48,495 nucleotides of DNA from an uncultured bacterium (GCA_949284715.1 CASDWH010000027.1:1-48495), one strand, 5' to 3'. Counted from the first letter of the stretch, positions 17,590 to 26,300 are shown. The notes: generated from the letters alone by a model not told the origin. Made by a program: numbers and translations.

Positions 17590-17808
17590 ATGTATATCGT
17601 CAAGAATTTAAAGGATTATAAGTTATCGGAGAAACAAAAAGTTTTTGCCGGATATATAAAGGATCGGGTAGATTCTTATATTTGTAATGAAAAAATAACA
17701 AACCGTGCGGCAATGCGTAAATATTTGCTGCGGGATAATGATTTTGTGATTTATTCAACAGCTGTGGCCGATCCCGCCATGCTCGTTCCCAGATATAAGG
17801 CAGGCTAA
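17590..17808 (+). CDS. Hypothetical small protein, 72 residues
   Basis: No family recognised. It is a soluble, charged small protein (LKDYKLSEKQKVFAGYIKDR, then NRAAMRKYLLRDNDFVIYS). The ATG is 8 nt after a TATAAT (17576-17581) with TTAAAA 17 nt further up, so the mRNA would have at most a very short leader. It is 50 nt upstream of the UPF0210 gene, which has its own promoter. The gap 17404-17589 otherwise holds only AT-rich promoter sequence for this gene and nupC. Confidence 0.55.
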   Translation: MYIVKNLKDYKLSEKQKVFAGYIKDRVDSYICNEKITNRAAMRKYLLRDNDFVIYSTAVADPAMLVPRYKAG

Positions 17809-17818
17809 CCTTTTATTG

Positions 17819-17847
17819 TTGATTAAATGTTACGAAAATGCTATAAT
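17819..17847 (+). promoter_or_regulatory. Predicted promoter of the UPF0210 gene, very short leader
   Basis: -35 TTGATT (17819-17824), 17-nt spacer, -10 TATAAT (17842-17847), then 11 nt to the ATG at 17859. The predicted leader is about 4-5 nt with no Shine-Dalgarno. Confidence 0.5.
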
Positions 17848-17858
17848 CCATCTATACT

Positions 17859-19220
17859 ATGTTTGATAAAGAGAAAGTACTAGAAACTATTGATATGATA
17901 AGGCTTCACAATTTCGATATCCGGACTGTGACCTTGGCAGTGAGTCTTCGAGATTGTATTAGCGAGGACATTACCAGAGTTTGCGATAAAATTGCATTTA
18001 AACTCAAATCATACGCAGAAAATCTGGTGAATTATGCTTCAATTATTGAGGATAATTATTCTATTCCGATAGTAAATAAAAGAATTTCTGTAACACCGGT
18101 TTCTATACTTGCAGAGAGTGCGCTTGAAAAGGATTATCTGAAAATTGCGGAAACTCTTGATAAAGTTGCGGGTGATTTAAATATAGATTTTATAGGCGGA
18201 TATTCCGCGCTTGTAGAGAAAGGTTTTACCTCAGGTGATAGAGCGCTTATTGCATCTATTCCGGAGGCATTGAGTACTACATCAAGATTGTGTTCGTCTG
18301 TCAATGCGGCTTCAACAAAGGCAGGAATTAACATGGATGCAGTTCTTGAAGTCAGCAGAGTTATAAAAGAAGCAGCAGAATTAACTTCTGATAAAGATGG
18401 ATTAGGGGCTGCAAAATTTGTTTGTTTTTGTAATTCTGTAAGCGATAATCCGTTTATGGCAGGTGCATACTGTGGATACGGCGAACCGGAGTGTGCTTTA
18501 AATGTCGGAGTATCAGGCCCGGGTGTTGTTAAAAATGCTGTAGCGCAGCTTCCGGAGGAGGCTGATTTATCTGAGCTTGCAGTAAGGATTAAGCAAACGG
18601 CATATAAGATTACTACAACCGGGGAACTGGTCGGCAGAGAACTGGCGCAGATGCTTGGCGTTCCGTTTGGAGTTGTTGATTTATCCCTGGCCCCTACACC
18701 TAAAATCGGGGATAGTGTTGCAGAAATTTTTCAGGCAATGGGGCTTGAACATGTCGGCGCACACGGTACAACGGCGGCTCTGGCAATGCTTAATGATGCT
18801 GTTAAAAAAGGTGGTATAATGGCAAGTTCCAATGTAGGCGGTTTATCAGGCGCGTTTATTCCTGTGTCGGAGGACGCCGGCATGATTGAAGCTGCAAATA
18901 AAGGTTATTTAATTTTTGATAAATTGGAAGCAATGACATCTGTTTGTTCTGTCGGACTTGATATGATTGCAATCCCGGGTGAAACGCCGGAATCCGTAAT
19001 AGCCGGCATGATTGCGGATGAAATGGCTATAGGTATGATTAATAAAAAAACAACGGCCGTAAGAATAATTCCGGTTCCTGGAAAAACAGTCGGTGATAAA
19101 GCCGTATTTGGCGGACTGCTTGGCGAAGCCCCTATTATGGATATCGGAAGATTGGATTCAACAGGCTTTGTTATGCGGGCAGGTCATATTCCGCCGCCGC
19201 TGCATAGTTTAAATAATTAG
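17859..19220 (+). CDS. UPF0210 (DUF711, PFL family) protein
   Basis: 453 residues, full length for the family. Recognised by the whole-protein pattern: LETIDMIRLHNFDIRTVTLAVSL near the N-terminus, GGYSALVEKGFTSGDRALIASIPEAL, CSSVNAASTKAGINMDAV, and the C-terminal GGLSGAFIPVSEDAGMIEAA with GLDMIAIPGETPESVIAGMIADE. The fold is related to the anaerobic ribonucleotide reductase/pyruvate formate-lyase barrel, but the reaction is not established. In many genomes it sits beside an ACT-domain protein (UPF0237); the small genes on each side here are not ACT domains. Confidence 0.9.
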   Translation: MFDKEKVLETIDMIRLHNFDIRTVTLAVSLRDCISEDITRVCDKIAFKLKSYAENLVNYASIIEDNYSIPIVNKRISVTPVSILAESALEKDYLKIAETLDKVAGDLNIDFIGGYSALVEKGFTSGDRALIASIPEALSTTSRLCSSVNAASTKAGINMDAVLEVSRVIKEAAELTSDKDGLGAAKFVCFCNSVSDNPFMAGAYCGYGEPECALNVGVSGPGVVKNAVAQLPEEADLSELAVRIKQTAYKITTTGELVGRELAQMLGVPFGVVDLSLAPTPKIGDSVAEIFQAMGLEHVGAHGTTAALAMLNDAVKKGGIMASSNVGGLSGAFIPVSEDAGMIEAANKGYLIFDKLEAMTSVCSVGLDMIAIPGETPESVIAGMIADEMAIGMINKKTTAVRIIPVPGKTVGDKAVFGGLLGEAPIMDIGRLDSTGFVMRAGHIPPPLHSLNN

Positions 19221-19232
19221 TTAGGAGAGTAT

Positions 19233-19547
19233 ATGGCAAACTTCAGAGAATTGGAAAATAATTTAAAGTCGTATTTAATTGATGTACAATCTGACGCCCA
19301 CAACATTAAAACTATGCAGGCATCAAGATATAATAATATACGAATTGCTATGGAGCCTAAAAAGCTGAATACTCCGCATTTTATAGTGAAAATGGGCATG
19401 TCTGAAGCGACTTTTGATTTAAAATCCTGTGAAAAAATAAGCGGGGGGCTGGGGTTTGAAGAAAGGTTTATTCACCGCTGGTATGAGCGTTCCGGGATTA
19501 AATCAAGATTAGATGAATGCTGGGAAAGCATGATAACCCGTATGTAG
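19233..19547 (+). CDS. Hypothetical protein, 104 residues
   Basis: No family recognised. It is a small soluble alpha/beta protein (FRELENNLKSYLIDVQSDAH, then PHFIVKMGMSEATFDLKSC and GLGFEERFIHRWYERSGI). An AGGAGAG Shine-Dalgarno is 6 nt upstream and the start is 12 nt after the UPF0210 stop, so it is probably in the same transcript. Its stop is 3 nt from the convergent stop of the ABC ATPase gene; a short AGCTG/CAGCT inverted repeat spans the two stops. Confidence 0.65.
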   Translation: MANFRELENNLKSYLIDVQSDAHNIKTMQASRYNNIRIAMEPKKLNTPHFIVKMGMSEATFDLKSCEKISGGLGFEERFIHRWYERSGIKSRLDECWESMITRM

Positions 19548-19550
19548 CTG

Positions 19551-20504
19551 TTAATAATTGTAGCAGCTTACATAATGGAACGGCGAAACTTCTGTTAAAG
19601 AAGGTGTTTGTAATGTACAGATACCGTTTATACATCTTTCGCATCTCGGATTAAACCGGCAGCCTGTAATATTTTCAAAAATAGACGGCGGTGCGCCGGT
19701 AATTGTATAAAGCTTTTCTTTATTATTACCTGGCAAAGCTTTAAGAAGCGCTTTTGAATACGGATGAAGAGGGTTTCTGAAAAACTCTCTGTTTGGGACA
19801 TTTTCAACAATATTCCCTGCGTACATAACGGAAATTTCATCGGCATACTGACCGATAAGGTTTAAGTCGTGGGTTATTATAAGAATACTGGTATTAAATT
19901 TATTTTTTATTTCATCCAGTAATGACATTATCTGAGCTTGAATAGTTACATCAAGGGCGGTTGTCGGCTCATCAGCAATTATTACACCTGCATTTAAAAC
20001 CAGTGCTGTTGCAATTATTACACGCTGCTTCATACCTCCTGAAAGTTCATGCGGATATAGGCTCATTTTGTTTTTAGCATCCGGAATTTTTACTAAATCT
20101 AGAAACTTAACTGCTTGATTAAAAGCTTCCTGTTTAGAGATATTTTTATGGCATAGTATAGTTTCCGTAATCTGGTTCCCGATAGTAAAAAGCGGATTAA
20201 GCGAAGTCATTGGGTCTTGCGGTATTAGTGCTATTTTTGCTCCTCTTATTTTACGCATTTCTTTTTCCGTGAGAGAGAGAAGGTTTTGTTTCTCAAATAT
20301 TATTTCTCCTGATTTAATGACGGCATTCTTGGGCAGGAGTTTTATAATACTCATTGCTGTAATTGTTTTCCCGCAGCCGGATTCTCCAACTATAGCGTGC
20401 ATTTGGCCGGGTTTTAGCTTTAAAGACACATCAAACAGAGCAGGGCGGTAACCAGTGTCCGTCATAAATCCTAAGTTTAGATTTTTAATTTCTATATGAT
20501 TCAT
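19551..20504 (-). CDS. Oligopeptide-type ABC transporter ATP-binding protein (DppD/OppD-like)
   Basis: 317 residues. It has Walker A GESGCGKT (40-47), Q-loop ALIPQDPMTSLNPLFTIG, signature LSGGMKQRV, Walker B GVIIADEPTTALD and switch ILIITHDL. The C-terminal tail with a Cys-rich GCRFNPRCERCINGICTLQ is the family extension seen in dipeptide/oligopeptide importers and sometimes holds a metal or Fe-S site. It would energise peptide (or nickel) import. No permease or binding protein is nearby, so it is an orphan here. It begins 7 nt after a TATAAT. Confidence 0.9.
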   Translation of the reverse strand: MNHIEIKNLNLGFMTDTGYRPALFDVSLKLKPGQMHAIVGESGCGKTITAMSIIKLLPKNAVIKSGEIIFEKQNLLSLTEKEMRKIRGAKIALIPQDPMTSLNPLFTIGNQITETILCHKNISKQEAFNQAVKFLDLVKIPDAKNKMSLYPHELSGGMKQRVIIATALVLNAGVIIADEPTTALDVTIQAQIMSLLDEIKNKFNTSILIITHDLNLIGQYADEISVMYAGNIVENVPNREFFRNPLHPYSKALLKALPGNNKEKLYTITGAPPSIFENITGCRFNPRCERCINGICTLQTPSLTEVSPFHYVSCYNY

Positions 20505-20511
20505 CAGCTAT

Positions 20512-20517
20512 ATTATA
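20512..20517 (-). promoter_or_regulatory. Predicted -10 of the ABC ATPase gene (leaderless type)
   Basis: TATAAT on the minus strand ends 7 nt before the ATG at 20504 and no Shine-Dalgarno is present. No convincing -35 was found. Confidence 0.4.
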
Positions 20518-20530
20518 ATTTAATAATGAA

Positions 20531-22123
20531 TTAATTTAACCCCTCTTTTATGCGGTTTAATTTTTCGCAAACTCTTTTTATTGTATCCTCCCACATATCC
20601 TGATGAGTATTTTGATAAACTTCAACGGACTGATACCAGTTTGAAGGGGAGCCTTCTTTCAGGTTATACCACCGGTAGTCGGGATATAAATTGAAGAGTC
20701 CAAGAGTCTGTTTGTCAAGGGCGCCGGCAAGATTAAGTATAACATTGTCGGTAGAAATAATTATATCAAGTCCCATAATGGCCTTTGCGGTATCACTAAA
20801 GTTTTCAAAACTGCTGCCCAAATCAATCAGACGAGTATTGTGTATTATGTTATCTCCTGTTTGCAGCGAGTAAAATTCGATATCGTCAATATCCAGTATC
20901 GGCGTAAGTGCTTCAAACGGGATATCTCTTGCTGATTCTTTTAATTTCTTGTTACCGTGCCAGGCAATACCGGCTTTTAATTTCTTACTTGTCGTAAAAA
21001 TTTTTGCAGGTGATTTCAAATAACCCTGCCTGTATGGAAGATTATCCGGTATAGTATTAAGAAAAAGCGGTAAATCCATGGTTGTTGTAAAAAAGTCATA
21101 ATCAAGATTGTAAAGCCCGAATTTTGTTGAATAAACTTCAACACCTAAATTGGAATTGTTTATTAGTTCAAAAAGTTCTTCCTGAACTATAAAATAGACT
21201 TTTGCGGCTTTTTTTGCAAGTTCTTTTACAAAACGTGAGTACATAATTGTATCCCCAAAACCTTGTTCACAATGAATAAGCAGCTTTTTATGTTCAAGAG
21301 GTTCGCCGTTCCAGTATTTCGTTTTATCAAGAACCGCAGGAATTATGGATTTATCGTCTGTTTCTTTTTCAAAGCGGTGCCGCAGGTATTGATACCCTTC
21401 TTTAAACCTTTTTTGATTAATTAAAAAACAGCCATAGTAGTAATAGTCGGCATGCTCAGGGTTAAGTTTGAGAAGTATGCTGTAGTATTTTTCCGCTTCT
21501 TCAAATCGCCCCAGACGATATAGCGTAAAGATAATATTTCTGATGTAAAGCCGTGTGTTTTTTTTGAGGGTGTGAGCCGCTGTAAAGTATTCTAATTGTT
21601 TTTCAAGTTGTGTATCTTTGTAATACAGAGAGTATAAATGCCCGAGTATATTGTATACTTCATCATCGTTTTTATATTCAGAAACAAATTCTTCAAAGTA
21701 TCCGATTGCAGCATCTATATCGTTTAGTTTGTGAAAATAAATATTTCCAAGGTCTTTGAGTGCAATAAGTTTGTTCTCTGATGTTTTTAGGTACATGGAT
21801 AAAAATTCTTTGCCGGCTTCCGGCTGGTTTAGTTCTAAAAGACAAATACCTGTCTGTTTGTACTCTTCAGGAGTAAGTTCTGCACTTTTGAATAAATCAA
21901 GATATTGAAGAACTGCTTCATTGTATTTTTTATTCTTAAAATCGGTGTTGGCATGCTCTTTTACATATTCTTGAAGATTTTGTTCAAGATTTTCGGCCGG
22001 CAAAATAGAGCGGGTCATTATTTCATTATACAGATTAATAATATTTTTTTTGTTTCCGCTTAAAGCAAGTCCTGCGGCGATGCCGATATTAATACCTGCA
22101 AGCACATCTTCAACATTTCTCAT
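20531..22123 (-). CDS. TPR protein fused to a GT9-like glycosyltransferase domain
   Basis: 530 residues. The first ~270 residues are TPR helices (for example YFEEFVSEYKNDDEVYNILGHLYSLY, YSILLKLNPEHADYYYYGCFLI). The rest resembles TPR-linked heptosyltransferase/O-GlcNAc-type domains: LIHCEQGFGDTIMYSRFVKEL, then KAGIAWHGNKKLKESARD, FYSLQTGD, and a C-terminal SFENFSDTAKAIMGLDIIISTDNVILNLAGAL. It is paralogous in architecture to the protein at 39265-40737. It probably transfers a sugar to a protein or surface glycan. In the late motif the usual D-T (STD-T) reads STDNVIL, whereas the paralog has NDTSLIH. The promoter is leaderless-type. Confidence 0.8.
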   Translation of the reverse strand: MRNVEDVLAGINIGIAAGLALSGNKKNIINLYNEIMTRSILPAENLEQNLQEYVKEHANTDFKNKKYNEAVLQYLDLFKSAELTPEEYKQTGICLLELNQPEAGKEFLSMYLKTSENKLIALKDLGNIYFHKLNDIDAAIGYFEEFVSEYKNDDEVYNILGHLYSLYYKDTQLEKQLEYFTAAHTLKKNTRLYIRNIIFTLYRLGRFEEAEKYYSILLKLNPEHADYYYYGCFLINQKRFKEGYQYLRHRFEKETDDKSIIPAVLDKTKYWNGEPLEHKKLLIHCEQGFGDTIMYSRFVKELAKKAAKVYFIVQEELFELINNSNLGVEVYSTKFGLYNLDYDFFTTTMDLPLFLNTIPDNLPYRQGYLKSPAKIFTTSKKLKAGIAWHGNKKLKESARDIPFEALTPILDIDDIEFYSLQTGDNIIHNTRLIDLGSSFENFSDTAKAIMGLDIIISTDNVILNLAGALDKQTLGLFNLYPDYRWYNLKEGSPSNWYQSVEVYQNTHQDMWEDTIKRVCEKLNRIKEGLN

Positions 22124-22130
22124 AATTATG

Positions 22131-22159
22131 ATTATATTCTACACGGTGTTTTAATTCAA
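22131..22159 (-). promoter_or_regulatory. Predicted leaderless promoter of the TPR-glycosyltransferase gene
   Basis: Minus strand: -35 TTGAAT (22159-22154), 17-nt spacer, -10 TATAAT (22136-22131), then 7 nt to the ATG at 22123. No Shine-Dalgarno. Confidence 0.55.
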
Positions 22160-22224
22160 AATGTAAACAAATTTTTATAAATCTTATACTCATGATATAC
22201 TTAAATTGTTTGGGAGGAAAAGTT

Positions 22225-22620
22225 TTGAGAGCAGAAGATTATTACAAAGAGGGGTATTCGTGTTCCGAAAGTATTGTTAAAGAGGGTATAGACCGCGGGT
22301 ATTGCCGCCCAGAGGTCCTGCCTGCTGCAACAGCGTTTTCAAGCGGATTAAGTTCAGGGTGTTTATGCGGCGCAATTGCCGGAACGCAGATAGTTATCGG
22401 TTCATTGTATGGCAGAAGCAACGCTAAAGAAAATGTTCAGATAGCTAAAGATAAGGCAAAAGAGTTTGTGGGGGAATTTAAAGATAAGTATAAGTTTACA
22501 TGCTGCCGTACTTTGTGTAAAGGATTGGAAAAAGAGGCGCGTAAGGCGCATTGTATGGAAATGCTCAGGTTTTGTTCCCAGAAAATAGATAAATTAGTAG
22601 AAGTAAAAGTTAATGGATAA
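22225..22620 (+). CDS. C_GCAxxG_C_C family redox-type protein
   Basis: 131 residues from a TTG start. The family motif is plain: GYSCSES near the N-terminus, SGLSSGCLCGAIAGTQIVIGSLYGR in the middle, and CCRTLCKG later, matching the C-GCAxxG-C-C pattern of anaerobe proteins thought to bind a metal or act in redox. An upstream in-frame ATG exists at 22192, but GGGAGG (22212-22217) lies 7 nt before the TTG and inside that longer frame, so 22225 is preferred. The 3' end overlaps the formyltransferase gene by 8 nt. Confidence 0.85.
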   Translation: MRAEDYYKEGYSCSESIVKEGIDRGYCRPEVLPAATAFSSGLSSGCLCGAIAGTQIVIGSLYGRSNAKENVQIAKDKAKEFVGEFKDKYKFTCCRTLCKGLEKEARKAHCMEMLRFCSQKIDKLVEVKVNG

Positions 22621-23554
22621 CAGGTCGGTTTATAAAAAAAGAATATTGTTTGTCGGGATTCCTGATATGGCGTATGTCGGTCTTGACGGGTTATTGATGT
22701 CAGGCATCAATGTTGTTGGTGTTTTAGGGCCTAAAAAACGCCACCCGATGTATTATAATTTTAAACGATTTGTTGTTGCAAGAGGGTTAAATTTTATTGA
22801 ATATGATGAACTTGATGAAACCGAACTGATAGAAACTGTTAGGGGATTAAACGTAGATATTGCCGTTGTTTGTTCATTTAATTACAAAATCCCTAAAGTT
22901 TTGCTGGAGGCGACAAAGGATGGTTTTATTAATGTTCATCCGTCGCTGCTGCCGCTCTATAGAGGCGGAAATCCGTATACAAATGTACTTTTAAACGGCG
23001 AAACCGAAACAGGCGTTACTATTCATTTTATGGATGAAGGGTTTGATACAGGTGATATTATTATACAAAAACGTTATCCCATTCATCCTAAATCAACTAT
23101 GGGTACACTGTTTAATGAACTTAATGTATTAGGTATAGAACTTTTGCTTTTAGTATTAAAAGAGTATGAAAAAAGAGAGCTGCCAAGAAAGAAGCAGCCT
23201 GAGGGTGTTTTTGTAAAAGGTAATACTCTTACGGAGGAAGCGTTATATATAGATTATACAAAGAGCGCTGAAGATATAGAGAGATTTGTGAGGGCATTAA
23301 ATCCGTTTATTCTGGCATCAACGATGTTTCGCGGAAATTTAATGAAAATAAGTAAAGTTGAAATAGCGAGCGATACGTTATGTATGCCTCATCCTCCCGG
23401 ATGTGTATCAAAGATTGAAGATAATAAATTTTTTATAGCTACCGCAAAGGGGTTAATTGTTCCTACGGTATTGCAGTTTGGAAACTTTTTTATCGGCGAT
23501 GCTGCGGATTTTATCAGAATTGTTAACCCTAAAATCGGAGAGGTATTTAAGTAA
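22613..23554 (+). CDS. Formyltransferase-family protein (Fmt/ArnA-like)
   Basis: 313 residues. The 10-formyl-THF transferase fold is shown by INVHPSLLPLYRGGNP and ETGVTIHFMDEGFDTGDI, with the catalytic Asn107, His109 and Asp145 in place. The C-terminal half resembles the OB-type domain of Fmt (RFVRALNPFILASTMF...GLIVPTVLQFG). It lacks the long lysine-rich loop of true methionyl-tRNA formyltransferase after strand 2, and the core reads HPSLLPLYRG rather than HASLLPRWRG. A sugar or other amine substrate is therefore as likely as Met-tRNA. It overlaps both neighbours in a three-gene operon. Confidence 0.85.
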   Translation: MDNRSVYKKRILFVGIPDMAYVGLDGLLMSGINVVGVLGPKKRHPMYYNFKRFVVARGLNFIEYDELDETELIETVRGLNVDIAVVCSFNYKIPKVLLEATKDGFINVHPSLLPLYRGGNPYTNVLLNGETETGVTIHFMDEGFDTGDIIIQKRYPIHPKSTMGTLFNELNVLGIELLLLVLKEYEKRELPRKKQPEGVFVKGNTLTEEALYIDYTKSAEDIERFVRALNPFILASTMFRGNLMKISKVEIASDTLCMPHPPGCVSKIEDNKFFIATAKGLIVPTVLQFGNFFIGDAADFIRIVNPKIGEVFK

Positions 23555-24372
23555 TGGATAAACTTTACTTTTTAACGGCAGGCATGCCTTTACGAACCGG
23601 AAATAAGGGGTATGACAGAGCTTTTGAAATCCTTGATGAGATGGGCTTAGACGGATTGGAACTTGAATTTGTCCGCGGCGTGAGAATCAGTGATAAAAGC
23701 AGGGAAAGTGTTAAAAACACTAATAAAATAATAACTGCACATGCTCCGTTTTATGTTAACTTAAACGCTGCTGAACCTGAAAAGGTTGAGGCAAGTGTTC
23801 AGAGAATAATAGAAACGGCTGAGGTTGCAAATGAACTCGGCGGGTACAGTATAACTTTTCATGCCGGATATTATCTGGGACAGGATAAGGATGTAGTTTA
23901 TAATAACATATCTAAACAGATTAAAATAATAACAGAAACCCTGGAAAAGTCTGGCAATAAGATATTTATCAGGCCTGAAACAACCGGTAAAGCTACCCAG
24001 TGGGGCGATGTTGATGAAATTGTAAAATTATCTAAAGAGTATGAAACGGTTTATCCCTGCGTTGATTTTTCTCATTTACACGCAAGGTATGCCGGAATTA
24101 TGAATACGTATGATGAATTTTGCTCGGTATTTGAAAAAATAGGCAGGGAACTTGGAGAGTATGCATTGAATAATTTTCATGCTCATATTGCAGGCATTGA
24201 ATATACTGCAAAAGGCGAACGTCAGCACTTGAACCTTGAAGAATCAGACATGAATTACAAGGATTTGCTTAAGGCTTTCAAAAAATTTGATATAAAAGGC
24301 GCGGTTATCTGTGAAAGTCCGAACATAGAAGATGATTGTAAACTTCTGAAGGAATACTATTTGAGTTTATAA
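23554..24372 (+). CDS. Endonuclease IV/xylose isomerase-like TIM-barrel protein
   Basis: 272 residues. The AP-endonuclease 2 fold is suggested by metal-type residues at strand ends: ITAHAPFYVN, TFHAGYYLG, FIRPETTGK, PCVDFSHLHAR, NFHAHIAGIEY, RQHLNL and AVICESP. This is the layout of Nfo-like Zn enzymes and related sugar isomerases. A true AP endonuclease would act in base excision repair; a sugar isomerase role is equally possible. The ATG overlaps the upstream stop (TAATG), so it is coupled to the formyltransferase. Confidence 0.82.
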   Translation: MDKLYFLTAGMPLRTGNKGYDRAFEILDEMGLDGLELEFVRGVRISDKSRESVKNTNKIITAHAPFYVNLNAAEPEKVEASVQRIIETAEVANELGGYSITFHAGYYLGQDKDVVYNNISKQIKIITETLEKSGNKIFIRPETTGKATQWGDVDEIVKLSKEYETVYPCVDFSHLHARYAGIMNTYDEFCSVFEKIGRELGEYALNNFHAHIAGIEYTAKGERQHLNLEESDMNYKDLLKAFKKFDIKGAVICESPNIEDDCKLLKEYYLSL

Positions 24373-24488
24373 AAGAGAATTTCCGGCTCCATTTTCCTGC
24401 TCCGGTTTTCTGTTCTCATTTTTCTGCCTCTTTGTCCTGCTCCTCTTACCCAAACTATTCTTCCCCCCCCACACACACTTCCTGCGCC
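24373..24488. other. Pyrimidine-rich convergent intergenic stretch with C8(AC)4 tract
   Basis: This stretch between two convergent genes is strongly C/T-rich on the plus strand and ends in eight C followed by (AC)4 (24463-24478). A weak hairpin (GAGAA and CCGG pairing with CCGG and TTCTC, about 24374-24413) may terminate the upstream operon. No gene is seen in it. Confidence 0.6.
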
Positions 24489-25475
24489 CTATAGCATATG
24501 AGCGCGGAGTTCTGCTCCTGATTTAGAACTTAAATACGCTGGAGCAATATCAAATACGGTTTTGCACCCATATGAGCCTTCTTTGTTTAATCTGTAGGCT
24601 GCGCGTGCGTAGGCTACCAGTACGCTTGATGTAAATTCTGGATTTGAATCAAGTTTCAGGCTGTATTCAATAATGTGGCTATTTTCATTATTCCAGCCGG
24701 TTTTTCCGGAACGGAGAACAAATCCGCCGTGAGGGATTTTGCTGTGATTTTTGATTAATTCTTCTTCTGATATAAAATGAACGGTTGTATCATAGTCTGC
24801 AAAATAGTTTGGCATTGTTTTAATTTCTTGTTCAACTTTTTCAGGGTCTGCTCCTTGCTCAAGTACAACAAAACATTCTCTTGTGTGTTTCTGGCGGGTT
24901 GTTAAGTCTGGATTTTCTCCGTTTCGTACACTTTTAAGTGCATTATCTACAGGGATTGTGTATTGTTTTGCATCTTTAACCCCTTTAACTCTTCTTATTG
25001 CATCGGAATGCCCCTGACTGACACCTTTGCCCCAGAATGTGTAATCGTTTCCGTTTGGAAGTATTGCATTAGCATACATTCTGTTTAGCGAGAATAGTCC
25101 TGGATCCCAGCCGACAGAGATAATTGCTGTTTTTTTGCCGGCTTGTGCGGATTTATCAACATTGTTAAAATGCTCAGGAATTTTTGCGTGTGTGTCGAAG
25201 CTGTCTATTACGTTAAATAATTCTGCATATTTTGGGGTTTGTTCTGGAAGGTCTGTTGCTGAGCCGCCGCATAAAATCATTACATCAATTTTATTAACCC
25301 AGTTATTTATATCAGCAGTATTTATAACCGGCGTGCCGGTTGTTTTCGGAGTAATTGACTCAGGATTTCTTCTTGTAAAAATAGCAGCAAGCTCTATATC
25401 CTGATTCTGTTTAATTGCACATTCAACCCCTTTACCTAAATTTCCGTAACCTAAAATTCCTATTCTAATAGCCAT
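24489..25475 (-). CDS. ddh: meso-Diaminopimelate D-dehydrogenase
   Basis: 328 residues. It catalyses reversible NADPH-dependent reductive amination to meso-DAP, a one-step route to lysine and peptidoglycan precursor. The protein matches Corynebacterium-type Ddh along its length: IRIGILGYGNLGKGVE, LCGGSATDLPEQTPKYA, NVIDSFDTHAKIPEH, SVGWDPGLFSLNRMYA, FWGKGVSQGHSDAIRRVKGV, KHTRECFVVLEQG, MPNYFADYDTTVHFI and a C-terminal SGKTGWNN. The start has an AAGAGG Shine-Dalgarno. It stands alone. Confidence 0.95.
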   Translation of the reverse strand: MAIRIGILGYGNLGKGVECAIKQNQDIELAAIFTRRNPESITPKTTGTPVINTADINNWVNKIDVMILCGGSATDLPEQTPKYAELFNVIDSFDTHAKIPEHFNNVDKSAQAGKKTAIISVGWDPGLFSLNRMYANAILPNGNDYTFWGKGVSQGHSDAIRRVKGVKDAKQYTIPVDNALKSVRNGENPDLTTRQKHTRECFVVLEQGADPEKVEQEIKTMPNYFADYDTTVHFISEEELIKNHSKIPHGGFVLRSGKTGWNNENSHIIEYSLKLDSNPEFTSSVLVAYARAAYRLNKEGSYGCKTVFDIAPAYLSSKSGAELRAHML

Positions 25476-25777
25476 ATAAACCTCTTATTTCCTTATATCA
25501 ATATCCTTTTCAACAATCGCGGGAACCGGCATATCTGTTAATGTTTGTATTCAGCGCTTTTGCTATTTATACGATAGATTTTATCATATATTGTCACATA
25601 ATTCAATTTGTATTTGAGATTCTTGTATGAGTCTGCCTGGTTTATGATTTAATTTCAAACTCTTGGTAGTGGTTTTGTATCCTCTTGTTGTAAATTTTTG
25701 TAAAATGAATTTGCTAAACTGGCAAAAAAAATATTTAGAATTGTTATTATTGTTGTAAAAACAAAAGGAGTTTTGTA
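25476..25777. other. 302-nt intergenic region between divergent genes
   Basis: AT-rich sequence between ddh and the small membrane protein gene, holding the promoters of both. TTGTA words recur, including paired TTGTAAA words at 25689-25705. A possible -10 TAGAAT lies at 25736-25741 before the plus-strand gene, without a well-spaced -35. No gene or stable long hairpin is seen. Confidence 0.5.
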
Positions 25778-26224
25778 GTGCCGGCAGTAAGTGATTCTCC
25801 GTTAATACTGAAAAATACCAGATCTCAAAAGAAATTTATATCAGCGAGGGAAAATAAGTCCTATTTATTTTCAGCAAACCCTGTGACAGACGCGTTTGTC
25901 TGGGGCGGGTTCGGCGCGGCAGCGGGTGCAGGTGTCGGTGTGTATAACCAGCGTAAACTTCTTAAAAACAAGCCCCGTCTTGATAGCGCAATAGACGGGA
26001 TAAAGCGGCAGATTGAGGAATATAAAAAGCATAATAAGAGTGTTAAAAAATTGAATTATTCTCTAAAATGTTTACAAAATAAAAAAATCAATTGGAATTC
26101 TGTTAAAAACTGGGCATTAGCAATCGGAGTAATTACATTGCTTCCTCAATTAATATGTAATACTTTGATGTGGATAGGTAAAAAGGGGTACGACAAAATA
26201 ACCGGCTCAACTGAGGAAGAATAA
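25778..26224 (+). CDS. Hypothetical small membrane protein, 148 residues
   Basis: No family recognised. The start is GTG, supported by AAAAGGAG 9 nt upstream. The protein has a glycine-rich hydrophobic segment near residues 38-55 (WGGFGAAAGAGVGVYNQ) that resembles glycine-zipper membrane helices. A basic helical stretch with coiled-coil character (RQIEEYKKHNKSVKKLNYSL) follows, then a second hydrophobic segment near 110-132 (WALAIGVITLLPQLICNTLMW). An insertion into the membrane as a hairpin is likely. It stands alone and is convergent with the DUF1893 gene. Confidence 0.65.
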   Translation: MPAVSDSPLILKNTRSQKKFISARENKSYLFSANPVTDAFVWGGFGAAAGAGVGVYNQRKLLKNKPRLDSAIDGIKRQIEEYKKHNKSVKKLNYSLKCLQNKKINWNSVKNWALAIGVITLLPQLICNTLMWIGKKGYDKITGSTEEE

Positions 26225-26300
26225 TCAAACCGTATACATATAAATTACGCTGATTTCCTGTTAGAGGATACGGGAAAATATATATTCCCCCGCAAGCTCG

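Noticed and set aside
24463-24478. C8(AC)4 as a coding phase-variation tract
   Set aside because: It lies between two convergent stop codons, in no reading frame, so it cannot switch a protein on or off.
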